Source: Latrodectus hesperus
Lineage: Eukaryota; Arthropoda; Arachnida; Araneae; Theridiidae
Direction of reading: 5' to 3'
Length of the DNA stretch: 64,000 nt
Assembly (NCBI GenBank): GCA_037975125.1
Contig: CM075851.1
Location: forward strand, 73,945,487 to 74,009,486
Shown here: piece by piece, positions 26,501 to 34,760 of the stretch
How the letters are laid out: each line of letters starts with the position of its first letter
How positions within the stretch are numbered: position 1 is the stretch's first letter
Notes under the pieces: model-generated
The model's input: only the letters and a program-made list of their open reading frames with translations
What the model was told of the DNA's origin: nothing
The model's database searches: none
Program-made: the position numbers and the translations under genes

Positions 26501-29440
26501 GACAATAGCAAAACTATAATATAGTAAAGACTTGTTTCTATGAAACAGAAAATGTGCAATTTCTTAGCTGTTTGATTTACATTTGCTGTAAAGTTGTACT
26601 AGTTGACAGTATTATCAAATCTGCTCGAACTATAATATTGGCAAGCATTTCTTCACCCTTTTCTTTAAGGTAATTACACACTATGGTTCCCTCCCCCTTT
26701 TCAAAGTTTTAAAAAATTGCAGTGTTTTCAATAGAGCTTACATCTTTGATCTTAAGCTATTTTTCTATCAACTTTCAATTTTGTTTGATATAGTATATAA
26801 TAAGTTTTGAACTATCAAATAAAAATTATAAAGGATTATGTGAAGTTAATATATCCTTTTTTTAAAAGTGCTAATGCTTATGAGTGATGGATAAACATCT
26901 GCGCCATTTCAAGTTTTGAAATTTCATCCTGTTTGAAATCTTATTGAATGTTTTTTAAATAGAAATTAAACTTTTACAACAAATCCCTTGCCTGAAAAAA
27001 ATTTGAATTAATTGATACCTGATTGTATTTTATAAATTTTGTTTAAAAGATTTAAAAATTTTGTTTTGTTTGAAATTTTATTGACTTTTACTTAAAGAAA
27101 AACATTCACAGGATTTACTTGTCATATTGTATTCTAGTAAAAGTAACTGAATAACATGTGCTTATTCCTCACTATTATGTTTTTTTATTGAGCTTAGGGT
27201 ATTGATCAATAACAAAAAACATTTTTACCTCTATCTCTTCAGTTTTCCATATTTATATATTAATACTCCATGAATTACAAAAGTAAAAATATTTTATGGA
27301 TGTTGTCATATTTAGTAATAAAAGTAATCCTGTATATATAAATCTCATAATTTTGTCTTAATGTTTTTGTGTAACTTTATCTTATTTAGTAATTTTTTTA
27401 TTAAAGCATGTTATCCTTATTGGTTTTTAGTTTTTCCTACTCCTCAAAGACCTTCATAATTCATATAGCGAACTTACTAAAGACAAGGCTTGGGGCTTCC
27501 TGTTGAACTCTCCACTCCCCTTGTGCCTTTCACGCTCCATTTTCACTGCCAATTTCAGAATTTCGACTGGACATGACTTTCTCCAAGGACACTTAAGCCA
27601 TATCAGCATGGTCAACATGCCCTACTGTACCCTGTGTCCTTCAGGAGCTTTTATGGACTTTATTCATTTGACAAGCTGTCCTGCACTTTCTCTTTTGAAC
27701 TGTTTACCCGACAACTTCCACAATAAGGCTAATTTTTATTAGGCTGCCAGAGGACTCATGGTCGATAAGGCCGCTGTCCCGATGTTAGATAATAAAAAAA
27801 AATGTTCTTATGAATTTTGAAATGTTGCTTTTTACGTTATTGAATGCAGTGTTATTTTGACTAAATATATATTCGTAGTATTTACCTATACTGAAAATTT
27901 TTATCTGCATGGAATATTTATTGTATCAAAATAAATATAAATACTTTTCATAATATTAAGTTTTTGGTTTTCTTGTAGATTAAGTTACAATTTAATTTCA
28001 TATTATGATTATTACATTTGCTTCATGTTTGTAGGTTGCTCCTACAGAGGGCTTAATCAGAACACATTCTCATCTCAGGATTGCCAGATATCATCAAGTT
28101 AGTATTACTACTTCTGTTTAATTTTAGTTGTAAAAATTTTTTTAAGCCTTTATTTTGTTTATTTTTAAATTGAAAATCTATATTATGAGTTGTGAAGTTA
28201 TTTTAACATTTTCATGTGATATATACTTTATTATGTGATTTTAATGAGTTTTAGTTAACACCCAATTAATTTCATATAAATTATCAATAGATAAAATTTT
28301 GAAGTTTTTGCATTAAATTTTGTTGACATTCTACTACTTGGTTTTTTGCAAAATATTTTCAAAATTGTTTAATATAGTCATGCACTAACAGGTCACTTTA
28401 CACCCTGAGAAAGAATTTCCATCTTTTAAAATCTTACAATGTTGATATTTTCAAAAATTATCTATAACTATTTTTTTAAAAATTAAGTCTAAATTTATTA
28501 TCATTCAATAATGGAACAGTAATTTATAAACTATATGAGACCAGTTTTATATGAAATTTAACTAAAGTGATCTAAAGTGATAGTTTTATCATTCTCTTCA
28601 ACCAATCAGTGTACCTTTCATATATTGTGATTAAATTAGTTGAATTTTAAAACTCTTTTTTTTTTCCTTCCTCCCTTCCACACATGTAAGATTAAAAAAT
28701 TATATTCTTTGGTATTAGTGGTACTCTTTGCTCTATAATTTTCAAATCAATTTAAAATCAATTTGGATTTAATTTAAACACATGAAAAATAGCACTAACT
28801 GCCTTACACTTAAAATTGATTTAAGTGTGTTTTTAAGCTTATAAGTTGTTTATTAATACTGTACGTTACACACTATTGAATTGTTTATAGTTGAGTAGAC
28901 TTTTAAACTTTTCAAAAATTTACACAGCAAATAAAAGTAATTACAATTGTGATATTTCAACTGATGAACATAATCAATTATGTATTCAGATGTCAAATAT
29001 ATTTCTTCTTAAACCTAGCATAATTTTATGGTATTTAGTCCATACTTTTATAATTAATTTGGTTTAATATTTTTTTTTTCAAATTTTGCTTTTTTGTGTT
29101 TATATTGATCAGCTGTAGTCATTTCAACTGACACTGACAAAAATAATAGTAAAAAGATACCATAATGAGTGGTGTAGGAAAAAGCTTAAATTTTGATTTT
29201 TGTTCCCAAGAAAGGTAAATCACATTCATCAAAAATAAAGAAAAAAGATATATTTATAACCTGGAATTCAAACCTCTTTATTTTTCCCAGAAGCAAATTA
29301 ATCACCTAGCTTTTTATATGTGATTGAGCTACTAGTCTCAAAACAATTATCGCTTCATTTTTTAAAATGATGATAATCTTACTTGAGCTCACATTAGCTA
29401 GCAGTAAATTAATTTGTCCACATTAAAAAGGAGAACTTGT

Positions 29441-29524
<84 letters not shown>

Positions 29525-30663
29525 ACTCATATTGTAACTAAAAGCATGAGAGAATATTTAGTCATATTTTTCAATAAATATTGATAAATCTGCAAAAGAA
29601 CCTTGACTTGACATAATGAATGTTGTGTTTAAAGTTTTTGAGGATAAATAGAATATTATATATAAATTAATCATATTTATTTTCCAAAAACAAAAATTTA
29701 TCAACTGGGAAAAATATATGCTAAGATAATAAAATTTCCAAATGAAAATAGATTTAATATTTGTGAGGTTATTGCTGTTTATTCCACATTTCCATGCATA
29801 AATCAAAAAATGATGAAAAAAGTTTCTTTATAAAGAAATGATAGTAGATGGGGACTTTAAATAAGATAGGAATATTCTTCATAAAATGAATAACTTTAAG
29901 AAACTTTCGATTTTTTTTCAACTCTTACTTTTTGTGACCTTTGAAGCAACCCATTTAAAGAAGCCAGTTACTGCAGTAGATAAGAAACTATAATGAAATG
30001 AGTAATATTAAATTACATAATAGGGATAGAACAAGGATTAATTTAAATGCTGGTGATATGTCTTTAGAATAAAAATGCTAAATTTTTAACTGTTTAACTA
30101 AAACTTTGATTGCATTAAAGAACTTTTAGTTGAAAATTCTTTCGATTTTATAGATATTATTAAGTCTGTATTATTAAGTATTATTTGTGAAGTCAACTTT
30201 TAAAGCACAAATGTCATAGTTGAGTAAAAAAATAACCAAGCTTTAGTATGAAAAGAAAAATTAGAACTTGACTGCCTAAAAACACTTAATAAGTTTTCAA
30301 TCAAGTTGTTTTTTACATTACAGTTTCTTACACATACACGTAAATTATCTGAACTGTGAAATATTTTAATTTAATGTTGAGTCTAATGTTAAAAATATAA
30401 TTTTGCAAAGGACATTAATATTTTTCAAGGAAAAATATAGCAATATATGAAAACAGTTTTATAGGCATATTAATCATTGTCAAACTAAAACTATAATAAT
30501 ATTATGGAAGTAAATATTTTAGTTTAAAACATTTTGATTTAATATAAATACAGTAATTAAAATAAATGCAAATTTTTATGATTTTATACATAAAAATGAT
30601 ACAGAATTAAAATATTTGAAAACAAAAGCAGAAAATAAACTTAAAAAAGCCTTTACAATATTT

Positions 30664-30739
<76 letters not shown>

Positions 30740-33700
30740 TCTTAAATTTTAAAGCTAAAATTTTCCTTATCCATAGCTTTTTAAAGATGATGCACAAGAA
30801 ATTTTTAATTATAAAATTTAATTTTTGCAAATTGTTTTTTATTATTTATTTTGTATTTTAAATGAAAGTAAATACAATAATTTTTGATAAAATATTTTAG
30901 TTGAAATATAAATTAATTAAATTTTAATTTACCTTAGCATTTGCATGAGCTTCTTGATTTGGATATATCAGCACTAGAATACATGATGAAAAGCTTTCCT
31001 GAAATCAAAGAGAAGGAAGAAATGAGAAAGATTATTGGCAGATTTGGATTGACAGGTCGACAACAGGTTTGTAAAATTAATGAATATTTTTACATTTCTA
31101 TTTTATTATGTATAGCTTATAGTGATATTAGCTTATTTTCGTAATAATTAAAAGTAGCAAATTATTTTATTAAACAGCCAAATTGTCAATATTAGTTATG
31201 CTATATAAGAATTTCTTATTAGTTAAGTATTTATTCTAAAAGTAAAAAATTTTAATTGTAAAATGTAATGTAAATGTATGTAATTTATTGTGATGTATTT
31301 TCTAATTGTATTTATTAAAAATTTGTATATCACTTTATATTTAATGAAAAATTGAGGTAAATTGTGTGTATATTTCTTTATTTGTAGTTAAATTAAAATT
31401 AACTTGAAATAAGTTTATGGAATTAACATATATTTCTAGGCATTTAAAATCTTTAGGAATAGGGGATCTGAAATTTAAAATTTAATAACATACTTATATG
31501 ACGTTATTATGATTTGACTAAAGAGAGAGAGATTTTCTTTTTTTTTAATGTGACAGATATTATGAATTAAAAATCCATCCGGAGTCAAGAAAAAATATTT
31601 CAATTTTTTAGTTTTGATTGATGGTTTACAGCTGCCAAATTGTGTTGTTTAGTAATAGTGCATGTTGCTTTTGGTTGAATTGTAAAGTAAATTCCTATTG
31701 AGAGAGAGAGATTTATGATTTTGTGTGTGTGTGTGTGATCTTTTTTGATAATGGACCTGATTTCTTGATCATTAAATTCATTTTGGTTCTATCATAATTT
31801 GATACTGTCTGTAATAACTATTGAACAGTCAATTTAATTTTATGAATTATTTAAAGTAAATATTTTCTTTTAAGATTGTGTGAATGTTTCTGAATATTGA
31901 AAATATTTCTTTTTAATATATAAAATATTTCTTTCTTTATTTTTCAAATTGAACATGCTTAAAATTTAAAATCAATAATTATAATTTTTGAGTCTTGTTT
32001 AAAAATGATCAAAATAAAATGTACAGCAAACAGCTATCTGTTTTTATTTTAGAATATTAATTTTAAAAATAAAGGAAATAATTATTTTGCATATTTAAAT
32101 AAAATTTTAAATCATGTTTTAAAAGAATTTAATTATAGCAAAGTTTTTCTTCTAACTTTTTAAGTAATCTCTTCTGTTGTATTGAATTTCAGAAACAGTA
32201 TAGATATTTAAATTTTGATCAGTTATTAATCATATAAATTGATATACACAAATGATATTTAATCTAGATCATAATTTTGCTATCTTTCTCTAAACATTTA
32301 AAAAAAATTTCTAATACAAATTAAACTAAATGATTCTTAATGTTTTAATATTAGAATTTATCAAAAACTGTGATTTCTAAAATTTAAATGTTAGCAGGTT
32401 AAGACATGAACTAGTTCATTCATTTTTTATTAATTTTTAATATTTTCATGATTTCATGCACTTTTATTTGCTGTAGACATGAAGTAATGTTTGGACATGT
32501 AGTAAAATGTCTTAACTGAAATTTGCTTAAAAAAATTTTTTTATACTGAAATTCGGCATAAAAACTAATACAACAATATTTTAAATTTCTTTTTGTTAGT
32601 TGTTTTAGATTTTACAAGTATCAGCAATTAAATATGGAGGATATGATGATATTAAAAGGCCGAGTTTGAATGAATCATTTATTCCTGTAGCTAGCTGCAG
32701 TCGAGTCACTGATTCATGGTGATTAAACTCGAGAAGCGAACTTAAATGTACTGATCCTCTATTATAATTGAAGGGTTCATACTAATTACAGAATAAATAA
32801 TGAATATATAAGTTTTTCTCCTTTATGAAACTTTTCATATCCTGAATTTTTTTAGAATTTTTTTTCATTCAAACAAATCTTTCTCATTCAATCATTTATA
32901 TTTTAACTGCCAATTTATTGCCTTCTATTCTTAAAGAGATAAATTGATGAATACATTATAGATTTGCCCGATTAGACAGTTATCTGATGGTCAAAGGTGT
33001 CGTGTTGTTTTTGCATGGCTTTCTTGGCAAGCTCCTCACTTACTGTTACTTGACGAACCCACCAATCATTTAGATATGGAAACAATTGATGCATTGGCTG
33101 AAGCAATCAATGAGTTTAATGGTGGTATGGTCTTAGTAAGCCACGATTTTAGGTTGATTAGCCAAGTAAGTTAATTTTAAATAAATATTATTTTTCTTAA
33201 GTTTTTGCATGCTAAATTAAACTTTTGTTTAGATTCTGTGGTAAATTTTGTTGCATTAATTCATTAGTTTCCATGTGCTTCAAATTTGAATGTGATTGTA
33301 ATGCGAAATTAAAAACTTTTTTGTGTTATCAATATACTTATTAATTCCTTGGTATCATCTATATCTAGAATGCTGAAGCATTTAACTATTGCAATATTTA
33401 ATGTAAATTTTTCATTTGTCCCTTATTCCTGTAATTGTGGATTTTGATTTGTTTTAACTTATACATTTGTTTGTCTGATTAAGTTAAATATAACCAAGAA
33501 TTTTTCATTTAATATTATAATTTAGTTTTGAATCTTATTATGCAATTACAAATTATTTTCAAAGATGCATTGTTATAAAAAATAGGAAAACTGAAATATA
33601 CTTTTTAGTGTGTGTGTTACTTAATATCATTTTTTTAATATAACTTTTTTACAAAACTTGTTATATTTTTAATAAATATTATTTAACATTTATAGATTTT

Positions 33701-34016
33701 TGAGGATATTCTGTATTCCTTATATTCTGAAACATTTTTTCTTGTGAAATCTGTTGTCAAATTAATTCATTAGATACCAAGTCTTTGACTGCTATTGTCA
33801 AAATTCTGTCAACCTTAAAATTTTTCTTTGGTTTAAACATTATAACAAGAAAATAACTAATTTCATTAGAATTAACATTGTTTAATCTTATTTTAGGTTG
33901 CTGAAGAAATATGGGTTTGTGAAAAACAGACTGTTACTAAATGGCCAGGCACTATTCAGAGTTACAAAGATCATCTACGTAAAAGAATACTTAAAGACAT
34001 TGAAAAACCTCTTTGA
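800..34016 (+). CDS. ABCF2: ABCF2, ATP-binding cassette sub-family F member 2 (14 coding exons)
   Basis: This is a complete ABC-F protein: a soluble twin-NBD ATPase without membrane segments. The family is known for ribosome and translation-linked roles; the role here is inferred from family. The joined exons (800-968, 1112-1324, 4965-5153, 8092-8232, 18662-18788, 19957-20059, 20838-20933, 22906-23025, 24247-24336, 25969-26079, 28035-28097, 30938-31066, 32962-33165, 33897-34016) total 1875 nt, or 624 residues plus stop. Domains in order: Lys-rich N-terminal tail (1-50); NBD1 with Walker A GLNGCGKST (123-131), signature FSGGWRMR (236-243), Walker [13 protein letters not shown] (256-267) and H-loop His290; charged linker (about 315-390) with the highly conserved [22 protein letters not shown]2 with Walker [10 protein letters not shown] (437-445), signature LSDGQ (524-528), Walker [13 protein letters not shown] (544-555) and His578. 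All introns are GT-AG. The start is supported by the conserved MPSD opening. No broken frame or missing catalytic residue was seen. Confidence 0.97.
1112..1324 (+). CDS. ABCF2: ABCF2 coding exon 2 (residues 57-127, phase 1 to 1)
   Basis: The acceptor is tttttctccag at 1111 and the donor gtatgg at 1325. It encodes an acidic linker, then the first strands of NBD1 ending in [18 protein letters not shown]. The intron that follows cuts the Walker A loop between Cys127 and the invariant Gly-Lys-Ser-Thr. Confidence 0.95.
2349..3656 (-). mobile_element. Tigger/pogo-type DNA transposon, internally deleted
   Basis: The left end reads ggtaacccttctataacacg from 2351. The right end is its near inverted copy, gtgttataggagggttacc, ending 3654. 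If the terminus is CAGGTAACCC (CA decayed to TA on the left), TA dinucleotides at 2347-2348 and 3657-3658 form the target duplication expected for Tc1/mariner-superfamily elements. The interior holds the 3' part of a Tigger-like transposase on the minus strand; the N-terminal DNA-binding part is missing, so the copy is dead. Confidence 0.85.
2590..3465 (-). pseudogene. Tigger-like (DDE_1/CENP-B family) transposase fragment
   Basis: Read on the minus strand, 3460-3300 encodes a DDE-domain segment with [11 protein letters not shown] and FLPPNTT followed by LLQPLDQG, characteristic of Tigger/pogo transposases. One in-frame stop separates the last two motifs. The 3243-2848 stretch continues with a helical region ([11 protein letters not shown]) typical of the same family, and after a stop 2838-2590 gives an acidic tail ending ITDFFK plus basic and acidic residues. 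The CENP-B-like N-terminus is absent. Confidence 0.82.
4965..5153 (+). CDS. ABCF2: ABCF2 coding exon 3 (residues 128-190, phase 1 to 1)
   Basis: The acceptor is tatatatttcag at 4964. It opens with the rest of Walker A ([16 protein letters not shown]), then [11 protein letters not shown], conserved in ABCF2 proteins, and an acidic helical stretch. The donor gtgtgt starts at 5154. Confidence 0.95.
6127..6980. mobile_element. Candidate non-autonomous TA-flanked DNA transposon (pogo/Tigger-like)
   Basis: The left end tatcatattatcctgtatat (from 6125) and the inverted right end taccgtattttcctgtatat (from 6982 leftward) match over about 25 bases, extending into ATccgc. Both are bounded by TA (6125-6126 and 6981-6982). 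A second, shorter copy of the end motif lies inside each terminus (agcatattatctgtacg near 6156; atctgtggtggcatataata near 6902). I see no transposase. Confidence 0.5.
7150..7701 (+). mobile_element. LINE 3' end (R1/Jockey-like ORF2 C-terminus), family L-a copy 1
   Basis: Two frames give a LINE ORF2 tail: [10 protein letters not shown], a stop, then [20 protein letters not shown] and [10 protein letters not shown], the HxxTMGL...CxxC...HxxxxC zinc region found at the end of many arthropod non-LTR ORF2 proteins. The 3' end (about 7565-7701: aaataaagtgggtga... gcacaaaatgct... caagccca, then an AAG-rich end) recurs at 56583-56725 on the other strand and more loosely at 52742-52872, which fixes the family's 3' terminus near 7701. 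Confidence 0.75.
7702..7776 (+). repeat. 5'-truncated SINE-A tail
   Basis: ggttcaaa... tgtctaattaacc... aaatgaactattgagcagcaaa aligns with the SINE-A 3' half at 14720-14800 (gtctaattagcc... aaatgaccgttgagcgacaaa). It directly follows the LINE end and probably represents an older SINE into or beside which the LINE inserted. Confidence 0.5.
8092..8232 (+). CDS. ABCF2: ABCF2 coding exon 4 (residues 191-237, phase 1 to 1)
   Basis: The acceptor is tttttttctag at 8091 and the donor gtaagt at 8233. It encodes the helical arm ([17 protein letters not shown]) and [16 protein letters not shown], ending KDFS, which starts the NBD1 signature. The 10.4-kb intron that follows splits the signature FSG-GWRMR. 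Confidence 0.95.
8723..8760. repeat. Perfect 14-bp inverted repeat (hairpin)
   Basis: TGCTTGGGGAGAAA at 8723-8736 and its exact reverse complement at 8747-8760 are separated by a 10-base A/T loop. The G/C-rich arms stand out in an intron that is otherwise about 75-80% A+T. Confidence 0.85.
8980..9835. repeat. Imperfect tandem repeat, about 220-bp unit, four copies
   Basis: The marker actgcattctagagttgt and its variants recur at 9047, 9258, 9491 and 9711 (spacing 211, 233 and 220). Each later unit continues with gagattttttctcatta..., ...aaattatgcattggaaa... and ...ttgattaaacttaatgttttgaaaactt.... The last two copies are most alike and the first is most diverged. The short reading frame at 9469-9672 falls inside and is not a gene. 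Confidence 0.85.
11659..12310. mobile_element. Unidentified ~652-bp insertion inside the mariner
   Basis: It is flanked by TTAACACAT at 11650-11658 and 12311-12319, which restores a continuous mariner reading frame (LTH followed by AAYSPDLAS) when the insert is ignored. The ends tctctgacactgaccg and ggtgacagcgaatgta show no clear inverted repeat. It contains a large inverted repeat at 12097-12156. No coding sequence was recognised. An 8- or 9-bp duplication would fit a hAT or similar element. Confidence 0.5.
12097..12156. repeat. Inverted repeat around GCTCTAGAGCGTCA
   Basis: gctagagcgtcagtggca (12097-12114) pairs with tgccattgacgctctagagc (12137-12156) apart from one mismatch and a 2-base gap, with a 22-base loop. 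It lies within the insertion in the mariner. Confidence 0.7.
14629..14809 (+). repeat. tRNA-derived SINE (family A) with perfect 12-bp target duplication
   Basis: The head ggccgagctggcagccgaat...gtgggttcgaatcccacc carries a textbook Pol III B box (GGTTCGAATCC) and an A-box-like region, so it derives from a tRNA. A unique body follows, with gtctaattagccctcgtgag and a (CAAA)n tail. The 12-bp sequence TTCAACTTGGCT occurs intact at 14617-14628 and 14810-14821. It is not a functional tRNA: no acceptor stem closes around it. The perfect duplication implies a fairly recent insertion. Confidence 0.9.
18662..18788 (+). CDS. ABCF2: ABCF2 coding exon 5 (residues 238-279, phase 1 to 2)
   Basis: The acceptor is aattttaag at 18661 and the donor gtgagt at 18789. 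It encodes [17 protein letters not shown] and the NBD1 Walker B/D-loop [18 protein letters not shown]. Frame fits the previous exon only if the first G of ggtggt belongs to the intron. Confidence 0.95.
19087..19362 (+). repeat. tRNA-derived SINE, second type (family C)
   Basis: The head gccgatggctgagtggttag resembles the 5' half of a class II tRNA with its A box, and a decayed B box follows (ggttcctggttcgggc). The body (gcataagtgtaactaactc... ggttcacagctgcccatctggcc) differs from family A. Boundaries are approximate. Only one copy was seen. Confidence 0.6.
19603..19782 (+). repeat. tRNA-derived SINE (family A), older copy
   Basis: Same architecture and length (180 bp) as the copy at 14629: gccgagttgatagctaaatg, B box gggttctaatcc, then gtctaattagccctcgtg and an A-rich tail. 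It is flanked by TGATAATTAAGAT (19590-19602) and TGATAATAAAGAT (19783-19795), a 13-bp duplication with one mismatch. Confidence 0.85.
19957..20059 (+). CDS. ABCF2: ABCF2 coding exon 6 (residues 280-314, phase 2 to 0)
   Basis: The acceptor is ttttttacag at 19956 and the donor gtaagt at 20060. It encodes [19 protein letters not shown] with the NBD1 H-loop His, then [14 protein letters not shown]. This is the last exon with a split codon at its start; every later junction is phase 0. Confidence 0.95.
20060..20837 (+). other. ABCF2 intron 6
   Basis: An intron of 0.78 kb holding a decayed SINE-A copy at 20226-20342 and otherwise AT-rich sequence. Confidence 0.8.
20226..20342 (+). repeat. Decayed SINE (family A-like) fragment
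   Basis: The B-box-like ggtttgattccc followed by cgagcatg, and the ending agtgaccattgagtaggaaac, match the head and tail of family A SINEs (gggttcgaatccc... gggcatgg... atgaccgttgagcgacaaac). The 5' end and part of the body are lost. Confidence 0.5.
20838..20933 (+). CDS. ABCF2: ABCF2 coding exon 7 (residues 315-346, phase 0 to 0)
   Basis: The acceptor is tatttatag at 20837 and the donor gtaatg at 20934. It encodes [20 protein letters not shown] followed by [12 protein letters not shown], the charged coiled linker between the two ATPase domains. Confidence 0.95.
20934..22905 (+). other. ABCF2 intron 7
   Basis: A 2.0-kb AT-rich intron. The only recognised feature is the dispersed repeat at 21616-21744. 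Confidence 0.75.
21616..21744. repeat. Dispersed ~125-bp repeat, copy 1
   Basis: ggaggacatgatgatattag...aggccgagt...gattaaactcgagaagcgaa...actgatcctc matches 32636-32760 in the same orientation along its whole length. The two ends carry a short inverted similarity (GAGGA / TCCTC). It could be a small inverted-repeat element or a SINE fragment. Confidence 0.75.
22906..23025 (+). CDS. ABCF2: ABCF2 coding exon 8 (residues 347-386, phase 0 to 0)
   Basis: The acceptor is tataaaag at 22905 and the donor gtatta at 23026. It encodes [20 protein letters not shown], the most conserved part of the inter-domain linker, then a Lys/Met-rich helix ending TEKVVAEK. Confidence 0.95.
23026..24246 (+). other. 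ABCF2 intron 8
   Basis: A 1.2-kb intron. It holds the (AT)n microsatellite at 23477-23550; nothing else recognised. Confidence 0.75.
23477..23550. repeat. (AT)n microsatellite, 37 units
   Basis: Uninterrupted AT dinucleotides over 74 bases. Confidence 0.98.
24247..24336 (+). CDS. ABCF2: ABCF2 coding exon 9 (residues 387-416, phase 0 to 0)
   Basis: The acceptor is atttgtaaag at 24246 and the donor gtatgt at 24337. It encodes [20 protein letters not shown] and SFKYKEDG, the first strands of NBD2. Confidence 0.95.
24337..25968 (+). other. ABCF2 intron 9
   Basis: A 1.6-kb intron, half of it the hAT element at 24541-25345. The remainder is AT-rich. Confidence 0.75.
24541..25345 (+). mobile_element. 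hAT-type element, internally deleted derivative
   Basis: The ends tggggtcttacag and (inverted) ggggttcatgcag resemble hAT termini of the CAGGGTTCGTACAG kind. They are flanked by ctaattac (24533-24540) and ctaattaa (25346-25353), an 8-bp duplication with one mismatch, as expected for hAT. Both ends contain several ctcctggaattt motifs. The interior matches the longer element at 36428-38601 at its start (gaccgaaataa..atttaatatg; cagtggactcta) and end but lacks its middle. The open frames at 24728 and 24968 are the ends of the old coding region joined by deletion, not genes. Confidence 0.75.
25969..26079 (+). CDS. ABCF2: ABCF2 coding exon 10 (residues 417-453, phase 0 to 0)
   Basis: The acceptor is tcttttccag at 25968 and the donor gtatgt at 26080. 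It encodes [18 protein letters not shown] and the complete NBD2 Walker [10 protein letters not shown], then LLKLLCNE. Unlike NBD1, the Walker A here is not cut by an intron. Confidence 0.96.
26080..28034 (+). other. ABCF2 intron 10
   Basis: A 2.0-kb intron. 26080-27460 is AT-rich with no recognised feature; 27470-27800 is a LINE 3' end. Confidence 0.75.
27470..27800 (+). mobile_element. LINE 3' end (ORF2 C-terminus), second family
   Basis: The frame at 27503-27742 reads [15 protein letters not shown] then YCTLCPSG and IHLTSCPAL, the TGH...HL...CxxC...HL..CPAL pattern at the C-terminus of non-LTR ORF2 proteins. After a stop it continues ARGLMVDKA. An A-run at 27791-27799 marks the probable 3' tail. 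Base composition (near 45% GC) is clearly unlike the surrounding intron. It is 5'-truncated. Confidence 0.75.
28035..28097 (+). CDS. ABCF2: ABCF2 coding exon 11 (residues 454-474, phase 0 to 0)
   Basis: A 63-nt exon with acceptor catgtttgtag at 28034 and donor gttagt at 28098. It encodes [20 protein letters not shown] plus Gln474, matching the conserved region after Walker A of NBD2 and leading into the Q-loop area. Confidence 0.93.
29444..29522. repeat. (AT)n microsatellite, about 39 units
   Basis: Uninterrupted AT dinucleotides over 79 bases. Confidence 0.98.
30668..30736. repeat. (TA)n microsatellite, about 34 units
   Basis: Uninterrupted TA dinucleotides over 69 bases, 200 bases upstream of exon 12. 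Confidence 0.98.
30938..31066 (+). CDS. ABCF2: ABCF2 coding exon 12 (residues 475-517, phase 0 to 0)
   Basis: The acceptor is atttaccttag at 30937 and the donor gtttgt at 31067. It encodes [20 protein letters not shown] and [17 protein letters not shown], the helical subdomain of NBD2, nearly unchanged from vertebrate ABCF2. Confidence 0.95.
31067..32961 (+). other. ABCF2 intron 12
   Basis: A 1.9-kb AT-rich intron holding copy 2 of the dispersed repeat (32636-32760), a short (GT)n at about 31723-31737 and (GA)n runs near 31530 and 31700. Confidence 0.75.
32636..32760. repeat. Dispersed ~125-bp repeat, copy 2
   Basis: Matches 21616-21744 from ggaggatatgatgatatta to actgatcctct, same orientation, with small differences in the middle. 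The core gattaaactcgagaagcgaa is identical in both. Confidence 0.75.
32962..33165 (+). CDS. ABCF2: ABCF2 coding exon 13 (residues 518-585, phase 0 to 0)
   Basis: The acceptor is tacattatag at 32961 and the donor gtaagt at 33166. It holds the NBD2 signature LSDGQ, Walker [20 protein letters not shown] and the H-loop [13 protein letters not shown] in one exon. Confidence 0.96.
33166..33896 (+). other. ABCF2 intron 13
   Basis: A 0.73-kb AT-rich intron. Nothing recognised in it. Confidence 0.8.
33897..34016 (+). CDS. ABCF2: ABCF2 coding exon 14 (residues 586-624 and stop)
   Basis: The acceptor is cttattttag at 33896. It encodes [20 protein letters not shown] then a basic tail [13 protein letters not shown], with stop TGA at 34014-34016. 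The extreme C-terminus is divergent, as is usual in this family. Confidence 0.95.
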   Translation, partial: VAEEIWVCEKQTVTKWPGTIQSYKDHLRKRILKDIEKPL

Positions 34017-34760
34017 AAAAATGTAATCTTAAAGACATATTATTCCCCCTTTTCCTCATGGTGTGCTTTTTCCCGTATTTATTCGTTTTTAAAACCTATT
34101 TTTGAGAACACTTGTATTTATTGTTGTTTTAAAGACATTTCTTCCATTCAAACAAGTGTAATTATTATACATATTTTTTTTAGTTTTTGGAAGAAAAATG
34201 TATTATATTCGTAGATGTAATTTTTTCCAGTTTGAAAAGAATTGATTTTGAAGTCATGGTTTATTATAAGTAAGACTGGTTTATCTTTGTAATCATAATT
34301 AAACTTCTGATGCTTTTTGATTTTAGGCTTTTTAAAATTATTACTCTGCACATAATGTAGTAATATTAAAAAAAAATTTAATTGGCATTCTTTAAAAATA
34401 CTACATAATTTGTGAAATGAATAAATGAATCCTGATGTGTTTTGTTTACCTTTCAACACTTTTTGTCTTGAGATTCAAGTATGTCTCTTAATTTTATTAT
34501 TTTTATAAATGATTTCTTTGACAATTTTCTGCTATTGCTGAAAATCTTTATTTTGAATGATGTATATTTTAAATAGTGTTCAATATAGATAATGGATTAA
34601 TGAAGTCCCATGTGTTTAAAAATTTATAAATGACCCCAGTATCCAATATGGCCTTGTAAACTGCAGAAACTTGTGATATTCTTCTCCCACATTTTCTGTT
34701 AATGTCATTGAAATGTGATATTCAGCTGCTGAAATAAAGATAATTGCTATTATTTGGGTT
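34017..34760 (+). other. ABCF2: ABCF2 3' UTR with two polyadenylation signals
   Basis: AT-rich sequence after the stop. AATAAA occurs at 34420-34425 and again at 34733-34738, the latter followed by a T-rich, G-containing tract. The transcript probably ends near 34750-34760, with a shorter form ending near 34440 possible. The end is inferred from the signals only. Confidence 0.55.

Larger units (their letters stand above)
28098..30937 (+). other. ABCF2 intron 11
   Basis: A 2.8-kb AT-rich intron with two long (TA)n tracts (29444-29522 and 30668-30736). The frame at 30616-30861 is an artefact of the second tract. Nothing else recognised. Confidence 0.8.

Noticed and set aside
30616..30861. Open frame with a long Tyr-Ile repeat
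   Set aside because: It is the translation of a (TA)n microsatellite inside intron 11.
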